A stretch of DNA of 64,000 nucleotides from contig UQHF01000005.1 in NCBI GenBank assembly GCA_900540785.1, positions 61,485 to 125,484 of the forward strand, read 5' to 3'. The notes beneath the pieces were generated by a model. That model was not told where the DNA came from and searched no databases. It worked only from the letters and a program-made list of their open reading frames with translations. Shown here piece by piece: positions 25,722 through 34,222 of the stretch; the stretch's first letter is position 1, and each line of letters begins with the position of its first letter. Made by a program: the position numbers and the translations under genes. The stretch is from an uncultured Blautia sp. Lineage in GTDB: Bacteria; Bacillota; Clostridia; Lachnospirales; Lachnospiraceae.

Positions 25722-27245
25722 ATGAATCAGAAACGTGAATGCGGGGTACTGCTTCCTGTAAGCAGCCTTCCCTCAAAATATGGAATCGGCTGCTTCTCCA
25801 AAAGCGCCTATGACTTCGTGGATGCTTTAAAAGAAGCAGGTCAGTGCTGCTGGCAGATTCTGCCGCTTGGACCGACAAGCTATGGAGATTCCCCTTATCA
25901 GTCCTTTTCCACTTTTGCCGGAAATCCTTATTTTATCAGCCTGGAAGATTTAATCGAAGAGGGAGTCCTCACAAAAAAAGAATGCGACAGCGCAGATTTT
26001 GGAAAAAACAAAACAAGTATCGACTATGCCAAAATCTATAAAAGCCGCACTAGCCTTCTTCGCAAGGCATACGAGCGAAGCAAAATCAGTGAAAATCCGG
26101 ATTTTGTAGAATTTCAGCAGAAAGAAGGCTGGTGGCTTAAGGATTACGCACTTTTTATGGCTGTAAAAGAACGTTTTGACGGAGAACCCTGGAGCGAATG
26201 GGCGGAGGATATTCGCTTCCGCTGGCAAAATGCTCTTGATTATTACAGAAGAGAATTATACTTTGACATTGAATTTCAGGAATATATGCAGTTTAAATTC
26301 TACGAGCAGTGGAAAAAATTAAAAGCTTACGCCAATAAAAAAGGAATCCGAATCATCGGAGACATTCCTATCTATGTGGCGATGGACAGCGCAGATACAT
26401 GGGCAAGCCCGTGGCTCTTTAAATTAGATGAAAAAAATCAGCCCACACAGGTTGCCGGCTGTCCGCCCGACGGCTTTTCCGCAACTGGTCAGCTCTGGGG
26501 AAATCCCCTTTATAACTGGGAGGTTCACAGACAGTCAGGATTTGACTGGTGGATAAAACGAATCGAGCATTGTTTCTCCATGTATGACATTGTACGCATT
26601 GACCATTTTCGTGGTTTTGACGAATATTATGCAATCCCATTTGGTGACAAAACAGCAGAAAACGGCTGGTGGGAAAAAGGTCCCGGAATGGATTTATTCC
26701 GTGCTGTTTCAAACCGCCTCGGTGAAAGAGCAATCATTGCAGAAGACCTGGGCTTTATGACTGACTCTGTGATTCAGCTTGTGGAAGATTCCGGTTATCC
26801 CAATATGAAGGTAATTGAATTTGCCTTTGATGAAAGAGACACGGGAAATGCAAGCGATTATCTCCCTCACAATTATCCCAGAAACTGCGTGGTATACACA
26901 GGAACGCACGACAACGAAACACTCGTCGGATGGTTTGGGGATATTACACCAAATGAGCAGAAACAGGTGCGGGAATACTTAAATAACTTCCATGACAGTG
27001 ATAAAGAAATCTACAAGGATATTATCTGCCTTGTTATGAGAAGCGTGGCAAATCTCTGCATCATCCCTATGCAGGATTATCTCGGTCTTGGCAATGAGGC
27101 CCGGATTAACAAACCGTCTACACTTGGCTGCAACTGGAAGTGGAGAATGACAGAGGGACAATTTTCCAAAGAGCTCCGCAAAGAAATGAAAACTCTTGCA
27201 AAACGCTACGGTCGACTGAATCCTGTACCTGATACAATTTCTTGA
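25722..27245 (+). CDS. malQ: 4-alpha-glucanotransferase (amylomaltase)
   Basis: A 507-residue GH77 enzyme that disproportionates alpha-1,4-glucans, releasing glucose. Conserved regions include GVLLPVSSLPSKYGIG at the start, then LPLGPTSYGDSPYQSFSTFA, DIPIYVAMDSADTWA, the nucleophile Asp in VRIDHFRGF, the acid/base Glu in IAEDLGFM, and TGTHDNETLVGW. The start at 25722 has AGAAGGAGACAACTACT before it; an upstream in-frame extension has no support. It is followed 21 bp later by a DUF89 gene. Confidence 0.96.
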   Translation: MNQKRECGVLLPVSSLPSKYGIGCFSKSAYDFVDALKEAGQCCWQILPLGPTSYGDSPYQSFSTFAGNPYFISLEDLIEEGVLTKKECDSADFGKNKTSIDYAKIYKSRTSLLRKAYERSKISENPDFVEFQQKEGWWLKDYALFMAVKERFDGEPWSEWAEDIRFRWQNALDYYRRELYFDIEFQEYMQFKFYEQWKKLKAYANKKGIRIIGDIPIYVAMDSADTWASPWLFKLDEKNQPTQVAGCPPDGFSATGQLWGNPLYNWEVHRQSGFDWWIKRIEHCFSMYDIVRIDHFRGFDEYYAIPFGDKTAENGWWEKGPGMDLFRAVSNRLGERAIIAEDLGFMTDSVIQLVEDSGYPNMKVIEFAFDERDTGNASDYLPHNYPRNCVVYTGTHDNETLVGWFGDITPNEQKQVREYLNNFHDSDKEIYKDIICLVMRSVANLCIIPMQDYLGLGNEARINKPSTLGCNWKWRMTEGQFSKELRKEMKTLAKRYGRLNPVPDTIS

Positions 27246-27266
27246 TTTTTAAAAAAGGAGAATCTT

Positions 27267-28151
27267 ATGCGACTTAATACCTTCTGTCTCTGCTGTCAGA
27301 TCAACAAGCAGGCTTCTATGATTGACAGTTTTCCGGACGAAAAAAAGAAGCTTGCCTACATGCAGAATGTCCTTACCCGGCTTACGAATCTTCAGGAAGA
27401 TGACAACTCTCCCAGCCTTTATACAGAATTTCAGAAGCACTTTACCAAAACCTGGGGGATTGCACCAAAGGACTACACTGAATTAAAAAAAGAATTCAAT
27501 CAGCTTATGATGGATCTGGAAGAAGAGCTTATGCTTTCCATACGAGAGAGCATCGATCCTCTGGAGCGCGCCCTGATTTATTCCAGAATTGGTAATTATA
27601 TTGATTTTGCCGCTCTTTCCCATGTTAAAAAAGAAGAACTTTTATCTCTTATTGAAAAAGGAAAACAAGAGACTCTTGATAAAGAAGAATACCGCCGTTT
27701 CTGCGAAGAGCTTGCATCTGCCCGCTCTCTTGTCTACCTCACAGACAACTGCGGAGAAATTGTTCTGGATAAGCTTGTAATCCGGATTTTAAAAGAGCGA
27801 TTCCCAAAACTTAATATTCAGGTTATTGTACGAGGTTTCCCCGCTGCAAACGACGCCACAATAGAAGATGCCAAAATGTGCGGCCTTACAGAACTTGTAT
27901 CTGTAATTGGAAACGGAAATGATGTAGGCGGCACATGGCTTCCCCACATCAGCAAGGAAAGCCTCTCGCTTATTAAAAATGCCGATGTGATTATTTCAAA
28001 GGGACAGGGAAATTTTGAGACGCTTCACGGCTGTGGTCTCAATATTTACTATCTGTTTTTATGCAAATGCGAATGGTTTATGCGAATGTTCCAGGCTGAA
28101 AAATTTCAGGGAATGTTTGTAAACGAAAACAGGATTTCATCGGATTGCTGA
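27267..28151 (+). CDS. DUF89 metal-dependent carbohydrate phosphatase-like protein
   Basis: 294 residues matching the DUF89 (ARMT1-like) fold. The metal-binding motif TDNCGEIVLDK at about residues 166-176, RGFPAANDAT at about 201-210 and SKGQGNFETLHGCG near 257-270 are the expected Asp/Asn/Glu sites. Family members dephosphorylate sugar phosphates such as fructose-1-phosphate, in a damage-control role. Placement next to malQ suggests a sugar-phosphate substrate. Only 21 bp separate the two genes. Confidence 0.85.
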   Translation: MRLNTFCLCCQINKQASMIDSFPDEKKKLAYMQNVLTRLTNLQEDDNSPSLYTEFQKHFTKTWGIAPKDYTELKKEFNQLMMDLEEELMLSIRESIDPLERALIYSRIGNYIDFAALSHVKKEELLSLIEKGKQETLDKEEYRRFCEELASARSLVYLTDNCGEIVLDKLVIRILKERFPKLNIQVIVRGFPAANDATIEDAKMCGLTELVSVIGNGNDVGGTWLPHISKESLSLIKNADVIISKGQGNFETLHGCGLNIYYLFLCKCEWFMRMFQAEKFQGMFVNENRISSDC

Positions 28152-28160
28152 TTCTTTTGA

Positions 28161-28201
28161 CATAATGACGAAAAATTACTTCTGCTTTTTTCGTCATTAT
28201 G
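28161..28201 (+). terminator. Terminator-like inverted repeat after the malQ-DUF89 operon
   Basis: Arms CATAATGACGAAAAA and TTTTTCGTCATTATG around a 10-nt loop. No separate U-run, but the stem itself ends in T on the plus strand. Confidence 0.45.
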
Positions 28202-28332
28202 ACAAGAAGCCGCAAAAAACTTTGTACAATTCTTCTCTAGCCCTTTTTTCCTGTTTTCGTTATACTGTTTACAGTGAATAACACAGAAAACTATAACAGT
28301 TTATATAATAATTTTTTTTGGAGGAAAGCAAA

Positions 28333-29445
28333 ATGGCAAGTTTATCTTTACAGCACATTAACAAAACTTATCCAAACGGTTTTCAGGCAGTTAAGGATTT
28401 CAACCTGGACATCGAAGACAAAGAATTCATCATTTTCGTAGGTCCTTCCGGATGTGGTAAATCCACAACTCTTCGTATGGTTGCAGGACTTGAGGAAATC
28501 ACAAGCGGTACTTTAAAAATCGGCGATAAAGTTATGAACGATGTTGAGCCGAAAGACCGTGATATTGCAATGGTATTCCAGAACTACGCTCTGTATCCAC
28601 ATATGACAGTTTATGACAACATGGCTTTCGGTCTGAAGCTTCGTAAAGTTCCGAAAGATGAAATTGATAAAAAAGTTCGTGAGGCAGCAAGAATCCTTGA
28701 CCTTGACAAACTGCTTGACCGTAAACCAAAAGCTCTTTCCGGTGGTCAGAGACAGCGTGTTGCTATGGGACGTGCTATCGTTCGTGATCCTAAGGTATTC
28801 CTTATGGACGAGCCTCTTTCAAACCTGGATGCAAAACTTCGTGTACAGATGCGTATCGAAATTTCCAAAATCCACCAGAGACTGGGCGCTACTATCATCT
28901 ACGTAACACATGACCAGACAGAGGCTATGACACTTGGTACAAGAATCGTTGTTATGAAAGACGGTGTTGTTCAGCAGGTAGATACACCTCAGAACTTATA
29001 CCAGAAACCAGGCAACCTGTTCGTAGCAGGATTCATGGGATCTCCGCAGATGAACTTCCTTGATGCTGAAATCAAAGAAAACGGCGGAAACTTAATTGCT
29101 AAAATCGGTGAGCACGACCTTGTTATTCCTGCTGCAAAAGCAAAAGTTCTCAAAGACAACGGCTATGTAGGAAAAACAGTTGTTATGGGTATCCGTCCGG
29201 AAGACATTCACGATTCCCAGATGTTCATCGAGGCTTCTCCTAGCGCTCCAATGTCTTCTGTTGTTAAAGTTTACGAGCTTCTTGGTGCAGAAGTATTCCT
29301 GTACTTCGATGTAAACGGAACACAGGTAACAGCACGAGTTGATCCACGTACAACAGCAAAAACAGGCGACCCGATCAAATTCGCATTTGATATGGAAAAA
29401 GCACATTTCTTCGACAAAGAAACAGAGCTTGTTATCACAAACTAA
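28333..29445 (+). CDS. msmK: MsmK/UgpC-type ABC ATPase shared by sugar transporters
   Basis: A 370-residue CUT1 ATPase. Walker A GPSGCGKST, Q-loop VFQNYALYPHMTV, signature LSGGQRQRVA, Walker B VFLMDEPLSNLDA and switch H in THDQTEAMT are all present, with a C-terminal regulatory OB-type domain (about 235-370). It stands alone, with its own terminator. Codon use (CGT, GGT) is strongly biased, as for a highly expressed shared subunit. The start at 28333 follows TTGGAGGAAAGCAAA. It probably energises the ATPase-less operon at 18840-21914, and others elsewhere. Confidence 0.95.
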   Translation: MASLSLQHINKTYPNGFQAVKDFNLDIEDKEFIIFVGPSGCGKSTTLRMVAGLEEITSGTLKIGDKVMNDVEPKDRDIAMVFQNYALYPHMTVYDNMAFGLKLRKVPKDEIDKKVREAARILDLDKLLDRKPKALSGGQRQRVAMGRAIVRDPKVFLMDEPLSNLDAKLRVQMRIEISKIHQRLGATIIYVTHDQTEAMTLGTRIVVMKDGVVQQVDTPQNLYQKPGNLFVAGFMGSPQMNFLDAEIKENGGNLIAKIGEHDLVIPAAKAKVLKDNGYVGKTVVMGIRPEDIHDSQMFIEASPSAPMSSVVKVYELLGAEVFLYFDVNGTQVTARVDPRTTAKTGDPIKFAFDMEKAHFFDKETELVITN

Positions 29446-29458
29446 TAAATCAGAAGGT

Positions 29459-29485
29459 CCGGGGAGTTTTTCCCCGGGCTTTTTT
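29459..29485 (+). terminator. Rho-independent terminator after msmK
   Basis: Arms CCGGGGA and TCCCCGG around a 5-nt loop, then CTTTTTT. Confidence 0.9.
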
Positions 29486-29540
29486 ATTCGGATATAATAT
29501 ACTGATTCTGTCAATACAAGAAAGGAATTTTGTAAACTTA

Positions 29541-30623
29541 ATGAAATTGCAGCATATACTTCAGACATGTCTGGAAGACTGGAAAAATATAAGCGGACTG
29601 GATTTCTGCCTTCTGGACGAAGAAAACAGAATTTATGTATCAACCTGCGACAGAAGGCTTCCGGCCCTCCAGCGCCTTTCTGATTTCCGGGATTCCTCTG
29701 CTCTGTGCATATCCAACACAGACTGCGGTTTTTACAAAATCCTGGAAAACGAACATCTCCTGTACATCCTTATTGTATGGGGAAAAACAGAGGCAGCTCC
29801 AACAATCGGCGAGCTTGCCGTATGCCAGATAAACAGTCTGATTACCGCCTACGCAGAAAAAAATGACAAGAATACCTTTATGCAGAACGTACTTCTGGAA
29901 CGCTATCCCCAAATGGAAATTTTTAATCGGGCCAAAAAACTTCATATCAGCACTTCTGCAAGGAGAGGCGTTTTTCTTGTAGAAACCCGTCAGCACAAAG
30001 ATGAAAATGCCCTTGCGACCATACGGAATATTTTCTCCGCACGCACAAGGGACTTTATCACTGCTGTTGACGATTCCGGCATTATTGTAATCCGGGAGCT
30101 CCAGCCCTCGGAAGGAATCAAAGAGCTGGAAAATATTGCCTGCATGCTTGTAGATATGTTAAACACAGAAGCCATGACACCTGCCTGGGTATCCTACAGC
30201 AATATCGCTGAGGACATCAATCACCTTGCAGGAGCTTATAAAGAAGCGCGCACTGCTCTCGAAGTAGGAAAGATTTTTTATGCAGATAAAAATGTCTTTG
30301 GATACAGTCGTCTTGGAATTGGGCGTCTGATTTACCAGCTTCCTGTTGAAATCTGCGAAATGTTTATTGAAGAAATTTTCCAGAATGAAACCCTGGATTC
30401 CATTGATCAGGAAACGTTAAATATTATACGCACATTTTTTGAAAACAACCTGAATCTTTCAGAAACATCAAGGCAGCTTTACGTACACAGAAACACCCTG
30501 GTATACCGTTTTGAAAAGCTCCAGAAAAAATTCGGTCTGGATCTTCGAAGTTTTGAAGACGCTCTTACTTTTAAACTTGCCATGATGGTCGTCGATTATA
30601 TTCACTATTCCAGAACTCACTGA
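29541..30623 (+). CDS. CdaR/PucR-type transcriptional regulator
   Basis: 360 residues. The C-terminal HTH of the PucR/CdaR class is clear (about 305-350: NLSETSRQLYVHRNTLVYRF). A GGDEF-like middle domain precedes it. The N-terminal part resembles sugar-diacid sensors without a defined signature. A TATAAT lies at 29493-29498. The stop overlaps the convergent modC by 7 bp. It may control msmK or another sugar gene; no target site could be assigned. Confidence 0.85.
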   Translation: MKLQHILQTCLEDWKNISGLDFCLLDEENRIYVSTCDRRLPALQRLSDFRDSSALCISNTDCGFYKILENEHLLYILIVWGKTEAAPTIGELAVCQINSLITAYAEKNDKNTFMQNVLLERYPQMEIFNRAKKLHISTSARRGVFLVETRQHKDENALATIRNIFSARTRDFITAVDDSGIIVIRELQPSEGIKELENIACMLVDMLNTEAMTPAWVSYSNIAEDINHLAGAYKEARTALEVGKIFYADKNVFGYSRLGIGRLIYQLPVEICEMFIEEIFQNETLDSIDQETLNIIRTFFENNLNLSETSRQLYVHRNTLVYRFEKLQKKFGLDLRSFEDALTFKLAMMVVDYIHYSRTH

Positions 30624-31681
30624 AGAAGCATGATTTTTTCAGGGGGAAAATAAACACGGCAGGGCACAGATTTTTCATGAGAATCTGTGCTTTTTTTTGC
30701 CCGCATCAGCCAGACTGGAAAAGCCTCCTGTTCATCCTGACAACGTATGAGATACTGTTCCTCAAAAGGCGTTTCTGCCTCTTCCACTACCTCCACGGAA
30801 ATTACATTTTCTTCTCCTTTTATATAGGAAGGAATGCTGTTTTCCTCTACCAGCCAGTGTCCCCGGACAGCCGCATGCGTATGACATGGAAGCACCTCTT
30901 TCTCTGTGCGAAGTGTTATCTTCCAATCTATGGCATATATATGATGACTGTCAAGTTTCTGAATTTCCGTAATGTTTTTACAGCCTGTAAGACGGGCTGC
31001 CTCCACAGAACCCGGCTCATCAAAAATACTTTTTGTCTCTCCGGATACAAGAATTTTTCCATCCTTTAAAAGCGTAAGCTCCCGACAAAAACGGAATACC
31101 TCCTCGCGGCTGTGCGTTACAAGAACCATATCCCCCTTATAGTCCTTTAAAAACTCTTTCATATCTCTTTGCAGTACATCTTTTAAATAACTGTCCAGCG
31201 CAGAAAAAGGCTCATCAAGAAGAATCACATCCGGCTCTCCAATCATCATTCTCGCAAGAGCTGCTCTCTGCTGCTGACCTCCTGAAAGCTGGTGGGGATA
31301 CCTCTTTTCCAGCCCTTCCAGATGGTATCTCCTGATATACTCTGCTACCTTTTTGTCTCGTTCCCCTTTCTTTCCGCGAAAACCGCAGCCTATGTTTTTT
31401 TCTACTGTCATTGTGGGAAAAAGCGCATAATTCTGGAACAAATACCCTACTTTCCGCTTCTGCGGTTTTTCATTGATCCCCTTTTCTGAATCAAACACTG
31501 TTTTTCCATTGATTATGATTTTCCCTTTATCCGGCTTCTCGATTCCTGCGATACAGCGAAGCGTCATACTTTTTCCGCTTCCTGAGGCTCCCAGAATCCC
31601 CATTGAGGAGGAGGCATCTGTCAGTTTTACACGAAGAGAAAAGCCTCTGAAATCCTTCTCAATATCCACATATAGAGACAT
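30617..31681 (-). CDS. modC: Molybdate ABC transporter ATP-binding protein
   Basis: 354 residues. ATPase motifs are Walker A GASGSGKSM, Q-loop LFQNYALFP, signature LSGGQQQRAA and Walker B VILLDEPFSALD. The C-terminal region of about 100 residues may be an OB/Mop-like regulatory domain, but its similarity is weak. The start at 31681 overlaps the modB stop as TGATG, with AAGGAGG 8 nt upstream. It is the third gene of modABC. Confidence 0.93.
   Translation of the reverse strand: MSLYVDIEKDFRGFSLRVKLTDASSSMGILGASGSGKSMTLRCIAGIEKPDKGKIIINGKTVFDSEKGINEKPQKRKVGYLFQNYALFPTMTVEKNIGCGFRGKKGERDKKVAEYIRRYHLEGLEKRYPHQLSGGQQQRAALARMMIGEPDVILLDEPFSALDSYLKDVLQRDMKEFLKDYKGDMVLVTHSREEVFRFCRELTLLKDGKILVSGETKSIFDEPGSVEAARLTGCKNITEIQKLDSHHIYAIDWKITLRTEKEVLPCHTHAAVRGHWLVEENSIPSYIKGEENVISVEVVEEAETPFEEQYLIRCQDEQEAFPVWLMRAKKSTDSHEKSVPCRVYFPPEKIMLLQ
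30664..30698 (+). terminator. Terminator of the CdaR-type gene, inside modC coding sequence
   Basis: Perfect arms GCACAGATT and AATCTGTGC around a 9-nt loop, followed by eight T on the plus strand. It lies antisense within the last 30 codons of modC. Confidence 0.85.
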
Positions 31682-32376
31682 CAGAGCCACCTCCTTCCTT
31701 TCATTCCTTTCCCGGAAATAATATTGATCATCGCGACGATCACAAAGGAGATCAGCACGATCACTACTGTCCAGAAGCCTGCTATTCCGTAATTTCCCGC
31801 TGCCGTCTCCGCTGCGATCGCAACAGAAACTGTCCTTGTTTTTCCCAGGATATTTCCCGCAAGCATGGATGTCGCCCCGTACTCTCCCATCGCTCTTGCA
31901 AAGGCAAGCACTGTGCCTGATGCAATTCCGGGAGCAGCAGAAGGCATAATGACTTTCCAGAAAATTTCCCTGTCGCTCATTCCAAGTGTCTGACCTGCAT
32001 AAAGAAGATTCACATCCACCTGTTCAAAAGCAGCTCTGGCATTTCGGTACATAAGCGGAAATGCAATGACAGCCGCGGCAATGACGCAGCCCTTCCAGGT
32101 CTGCACGATTTTAATATCGAAATTTTCAAAAAGAAAGCTTCCCAATGGGCGCTTTAAACTAAACAAAAGCAACAGACAGAAGCCTGCCACTGTAGGAGGA
32201 AGCACGAGAGGCATGGTGAGAAGTCCGTCCAGAAGCCCTCTTGCTGTCACAGAAAGTTTCATGACTTTTCTGGCACAGAAGATCCCCAGAAAAAAGGCGA
32301 TGACAGTCGCCACAAATCCTGTTTTCAGAGAGATCCACAGGGGACTCCAGTCTATTTCCGACAGAAATTGTGTCAT
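31681..32376 (-). CDS. modB: Molybdate ABC transporter permease
   Basis: A 231-residue permease with five or six membrane segments and the ModB-typical EAA loop region (TLGMSDREIFWKVIMPSAAP), plus AFARAMGEYGATSMLAGN near the end. It overlaps modA by 4 bp and modC by 1 bp, which indicates a tightly coupled operon. Confidence 0.96.
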   Translation of the reverse strand: MTQFLSEIDWSPLWISLKTGFVATVIAFFLGIFCARKVMKLSVTARGLLDGLLTMPLVLPPTVAGFCLLLLFSLKRPLGSFLFENFDIKIVQTWKGCVIAAAVIAFPLMYRNARAAFEQVDVNLLYAGQTLGMSDREIFWKVIMPSAAPGIASGTVLAFARAMGEYGATSMLAGNILGKTRTVSVAIAAETAAGNYGIAGFWTVVIVLISFVIVAMINIISGKGMKGRRWL

Positions 32377-33185
32377 TCTGCCTCTTTGTAAGCAGCAAAT
32401 CCATATTCCTCAAACACCTTCAAAGCCTCCTCACTCTGAAGATATTTAAGAAATTCTTCTGCTGCTTCCTTATCTCCCTCTGTTGCCTCCTTATTTTCCA
32501 CAAGACCAGCAGGATAAAGAACCGGCGTTTTCAGGCTTCCTTCCGGCGCTTCTGCGATCACTTCTACTTTATCTCCCACAGAAGCTGCGTCCGTTGCATA
32601 CACGACGCCAACCTCATTGCTACCTTCGCTTACATTGGCAAGTACCTCTGTCACATTTTTCCCTTCGTTAATCTCCATTTTTTCCACGTCTTCTGCAATT
32701 CCCAGATTTTCAAAAATTTCACGGGCATACTGTCCTACAGGTACGCTGTCTCCTGCAAGAGCAAGGTTTGCGGCATCTGTGATATTTTCAAAACCGGTTA
32801 CCTTTGTCTCCTGTCCTGTAGGCTTAATCAGAACCACCTTGTTTTCCAGAAGATCTACAACAGAAGCTTCCGGAACCAATTTTTCTTCTACAAGCGCATT
32901 CATCTGCTTCTCTGCTGCTGAGAAAAATACATCGCATCTTGCCCCCTCCTCAATCTGCGTCTGCAGAGTACCGGAGCTGTCTGCATTATAGAGAATCTCC
33001 ACATCAGGATACATCTCGTTGAAATCTTTCTGTATTTCTTCCATTGCGTTGCTTAAACTTGCCGCAATAAAAACGTAGATTTCTCCTTTTAAATCACTTT
33101 TTTCTTCCTCAGCCGCCATAACAGGTACAACGGAAGAAAACAGGACTGCGCCTGTCATAAAAGCTGCAACCATTCTTTTTTTCAT
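32373..33185 (-). CDS. modA: Molybdate-binding protein
   Basis: A 270-residue binding protein with a signal peptide (MKKRMVAAFMTGAVLFSSVV, cleavage near VMA-AE; no lipobox cysteine). Oxyanion-binding motifs are AASLSNAMEEI, ADSSGTLQTQIEEGA and AGDSVPVGQYAREI. It captures molybdate, or possibly tungstate. The ATG follows AAAGGAGAACGTGAT. A consensus promoter lies 50-80 bp upstream. Confidence 0.95.
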   Translation of the reverse strand: MKKRMVAAFMTGAVLFSSVVPVMAAEEEKSDLKGEIYVFIAASLSNAMEEIQKDFNEMYPDVEILYNADSSGTLQTQIEEGARCDVFFSAAEKQMNALVEEKLVPEASVVDLLENKVVLIKPTGQETKVTGFENITDAANLALAGDSVPVGQYAREIFENLGIAEDVEKMEINEGKNVTEVLANVSEGSNEVGVVYATDAASVGDKVEVIAEAPEGSLKTPVLYPAGLVENKEATEGDKEAAEEFLKYLQSEEALKVFEEYGFAAYKEAE

Positions 33186-33235
33186 ATCACGTTCTCCTTT
33201 TATTTATTTTTGTTATGTTTTATTCTGTTTTATTT

Positions 33236-33264
33236 ATTTTACTTAAAATAGAGCGGGTTGTCAA
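33236..33264 (-). promoter_or_regulatory. Consensus promoter of modABC
   Basis: TTGACA (33259-33264) and TAAAAT (33236-33241), 17 bp apart on the minus strand. It lies downstream of RNA-like copy 1, so modABC can be transcribed without that element. Confidence 0.8.
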
Positions 33265-33318
33265 TTTGATTTTGGCGTGTTATGATGGAACATATAATAT
33301 CGCATAATACGCGGCTGC

Positions 33319-33483
33319 AAAAAACAGTTTTTGTGACACGCTCCAGTTCCTGCTCGGACTGCGCGCTTATATCCTCCATTCGCGCAAACTCGCCTGTAAA
33401 CAGGCTCAAACATGCGCTCTGTGGAGGCGCTTGACAGTCCTCCCAACGGAAGCTTCGCTATTGTCACTGCAAATCTGTTTTTT
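33319..33483 (-). ncRNA. Structured element, copy 1 (modA side)
   Basis: Opens with AAAAAACAG and closes with CTGTTTTTT; inside these, GTGAC (33463-33467) pairs with GTCAC (33333-33337). An internal stem CCTCC/GGAGG with nested GCGCA/TGCGC and GCCTG/CAGGC is followed by a GCGCGC/GCGTGT hairpin. It is a diverged, inverted homologue of the element at 33774-33937. A TACAAT lies 11 bp before it, but the -35 is weak. Function is unknown: leader RNA, small RNA or repeat. Best seen as a pair; details are in the findings. Confidence 0.6.
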
Positions 33484-33729
33484 ATCTTCCTGCGATTGTA
33501 CGATAAGATATATTCTGCAATAATTCCAGTATGTACATTACGGAATATACTCTGCGTTTTCACACTTGCAGCAAAGCGCAGAATTATTCCTGATATTACA
33601 GCTCGAGGATTAATTAAAATATCTATTCTAATGTTACGCTAACATTCAGCAGACAGGTAATATATTCCCCGGCACTTCCTGCGAATATGATATACGTCTG
33701 CTGATAGAGTATCTGTTTAAATTAAAGTT

Positions 33730-33758
33730 TTGATAAATTTAAATCAGAATGCTAAACT
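33730..33758 (+). promoter_or_regulatory. Promoter preceding the mop-side structured element
   Basis: TTGATA (33730-33735) and TAAACT (33753-33758), 17-bp spacer. The predicted start near 33765 is 9 nt before the conserved element begins. Confidence 0.65.
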
Positions 33759-33773
33759 TTACAGCTATAAAAG

Positions 33774-33937
33774 AAAAAACAGATTCGCTGTGACCAAGCG
33801 GAGCTTTCGTCGAAAAGTTTGTGCGTCGCTTCTCCTCCGGCACACTGTCCGAGTCAAAGACGAGTTTGTGTCGGAGGAGAATAATAGGCGCGCACAGTCT
33901 TTTCAGAAAGCACAGCGTGTCACAAGAACTGTTTTTT
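33774..33937 (+). ncRNA. Structured element, copy 2 (mop side)
   Basis: Same AAAAAACAG/CTGTTTTTT ends and GTGAC/GTCAC pairing as copy 1. The long stem here is TCTCCTCCG/CGGAGGAGA with a nested CACAC/GTGT, and a closing GCGCGC/GCGTGT hairpin. Shared bases include GAGTTTGYG and GCGTGTCACAARAACTG. It occupies nearly all of the leader of the mop-regulator transcript, ending 72 bp before the mop start. It also ends in a T-run. Confidence 0.65.
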
Positions 33938-34009
33938 CTTCTTATAGCGTACGTTTTTCATTCGACTATAAATTAATCATAAAATCCAAAAGAAACGAGG
34001 ACTAAAATC

Positions 34010-34222
34010 ATGAAATTAAGTGCAAGAAATCAGTTAAAAGGCAAAGTTGTAAGTATCCAAAAAGGAGCTGTAAACTCCATTGTATCTATCGACATAGGCG
34101 GAGGCAATATTGTCACAGCCACAATCTCCTGCAGCGCTGTAGAAGAGCTGAATTTACAGGTTGGATCTGATGCTTACGCTGTTATCAAAGCAACAAATGT
34201 TATGGTAGGAATTGATGAATAA
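34010..34222 (+). CDS. mop: Mop domain molybdenum-binding protein (molbindin)
   Basis: 70 residues forming a single Mop domain (MKLSARNQLKGKVVSIQKGA, then VTATISCSAVEELNL and YAVIKATNVMVG). Such proteins form hexamers that bind molybdate or tungstate, as storage or a sensor. It ends by overlapping the regulator start, so the two are coupled. The ATG follows AACGAGGACTAAAATC. Confidence 0.95.
   Translation: MKLSARNQLKGKVVSIQKGAVNSIVSIDIGGGNIVTATISCSAVEELNLQVGSDAYAVIKATNVMVGIDE

Noticed and set aside
28261..28275. Promoter of msmK at TATACT 28261-28266
   Set aside because: No -35 at the right distance; the ACTGTTTACAGT palindrome there may be an operator, but the evidence was too thin to list.
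33261..33563. Minus-strand 100-codon frame in the mod/mop gap
   Set aside because: Covers structured element copy 1. The copies keep base pairing rather than protein sequence, and no ribosome site is present.
33730..34005. Plus-strand 91-codon frame before mop
   Set aside because: Starts inside the predicted promoter and runs through structured element copy 2; protein differs from the copy 1 frame except where bases are fixed by structure.
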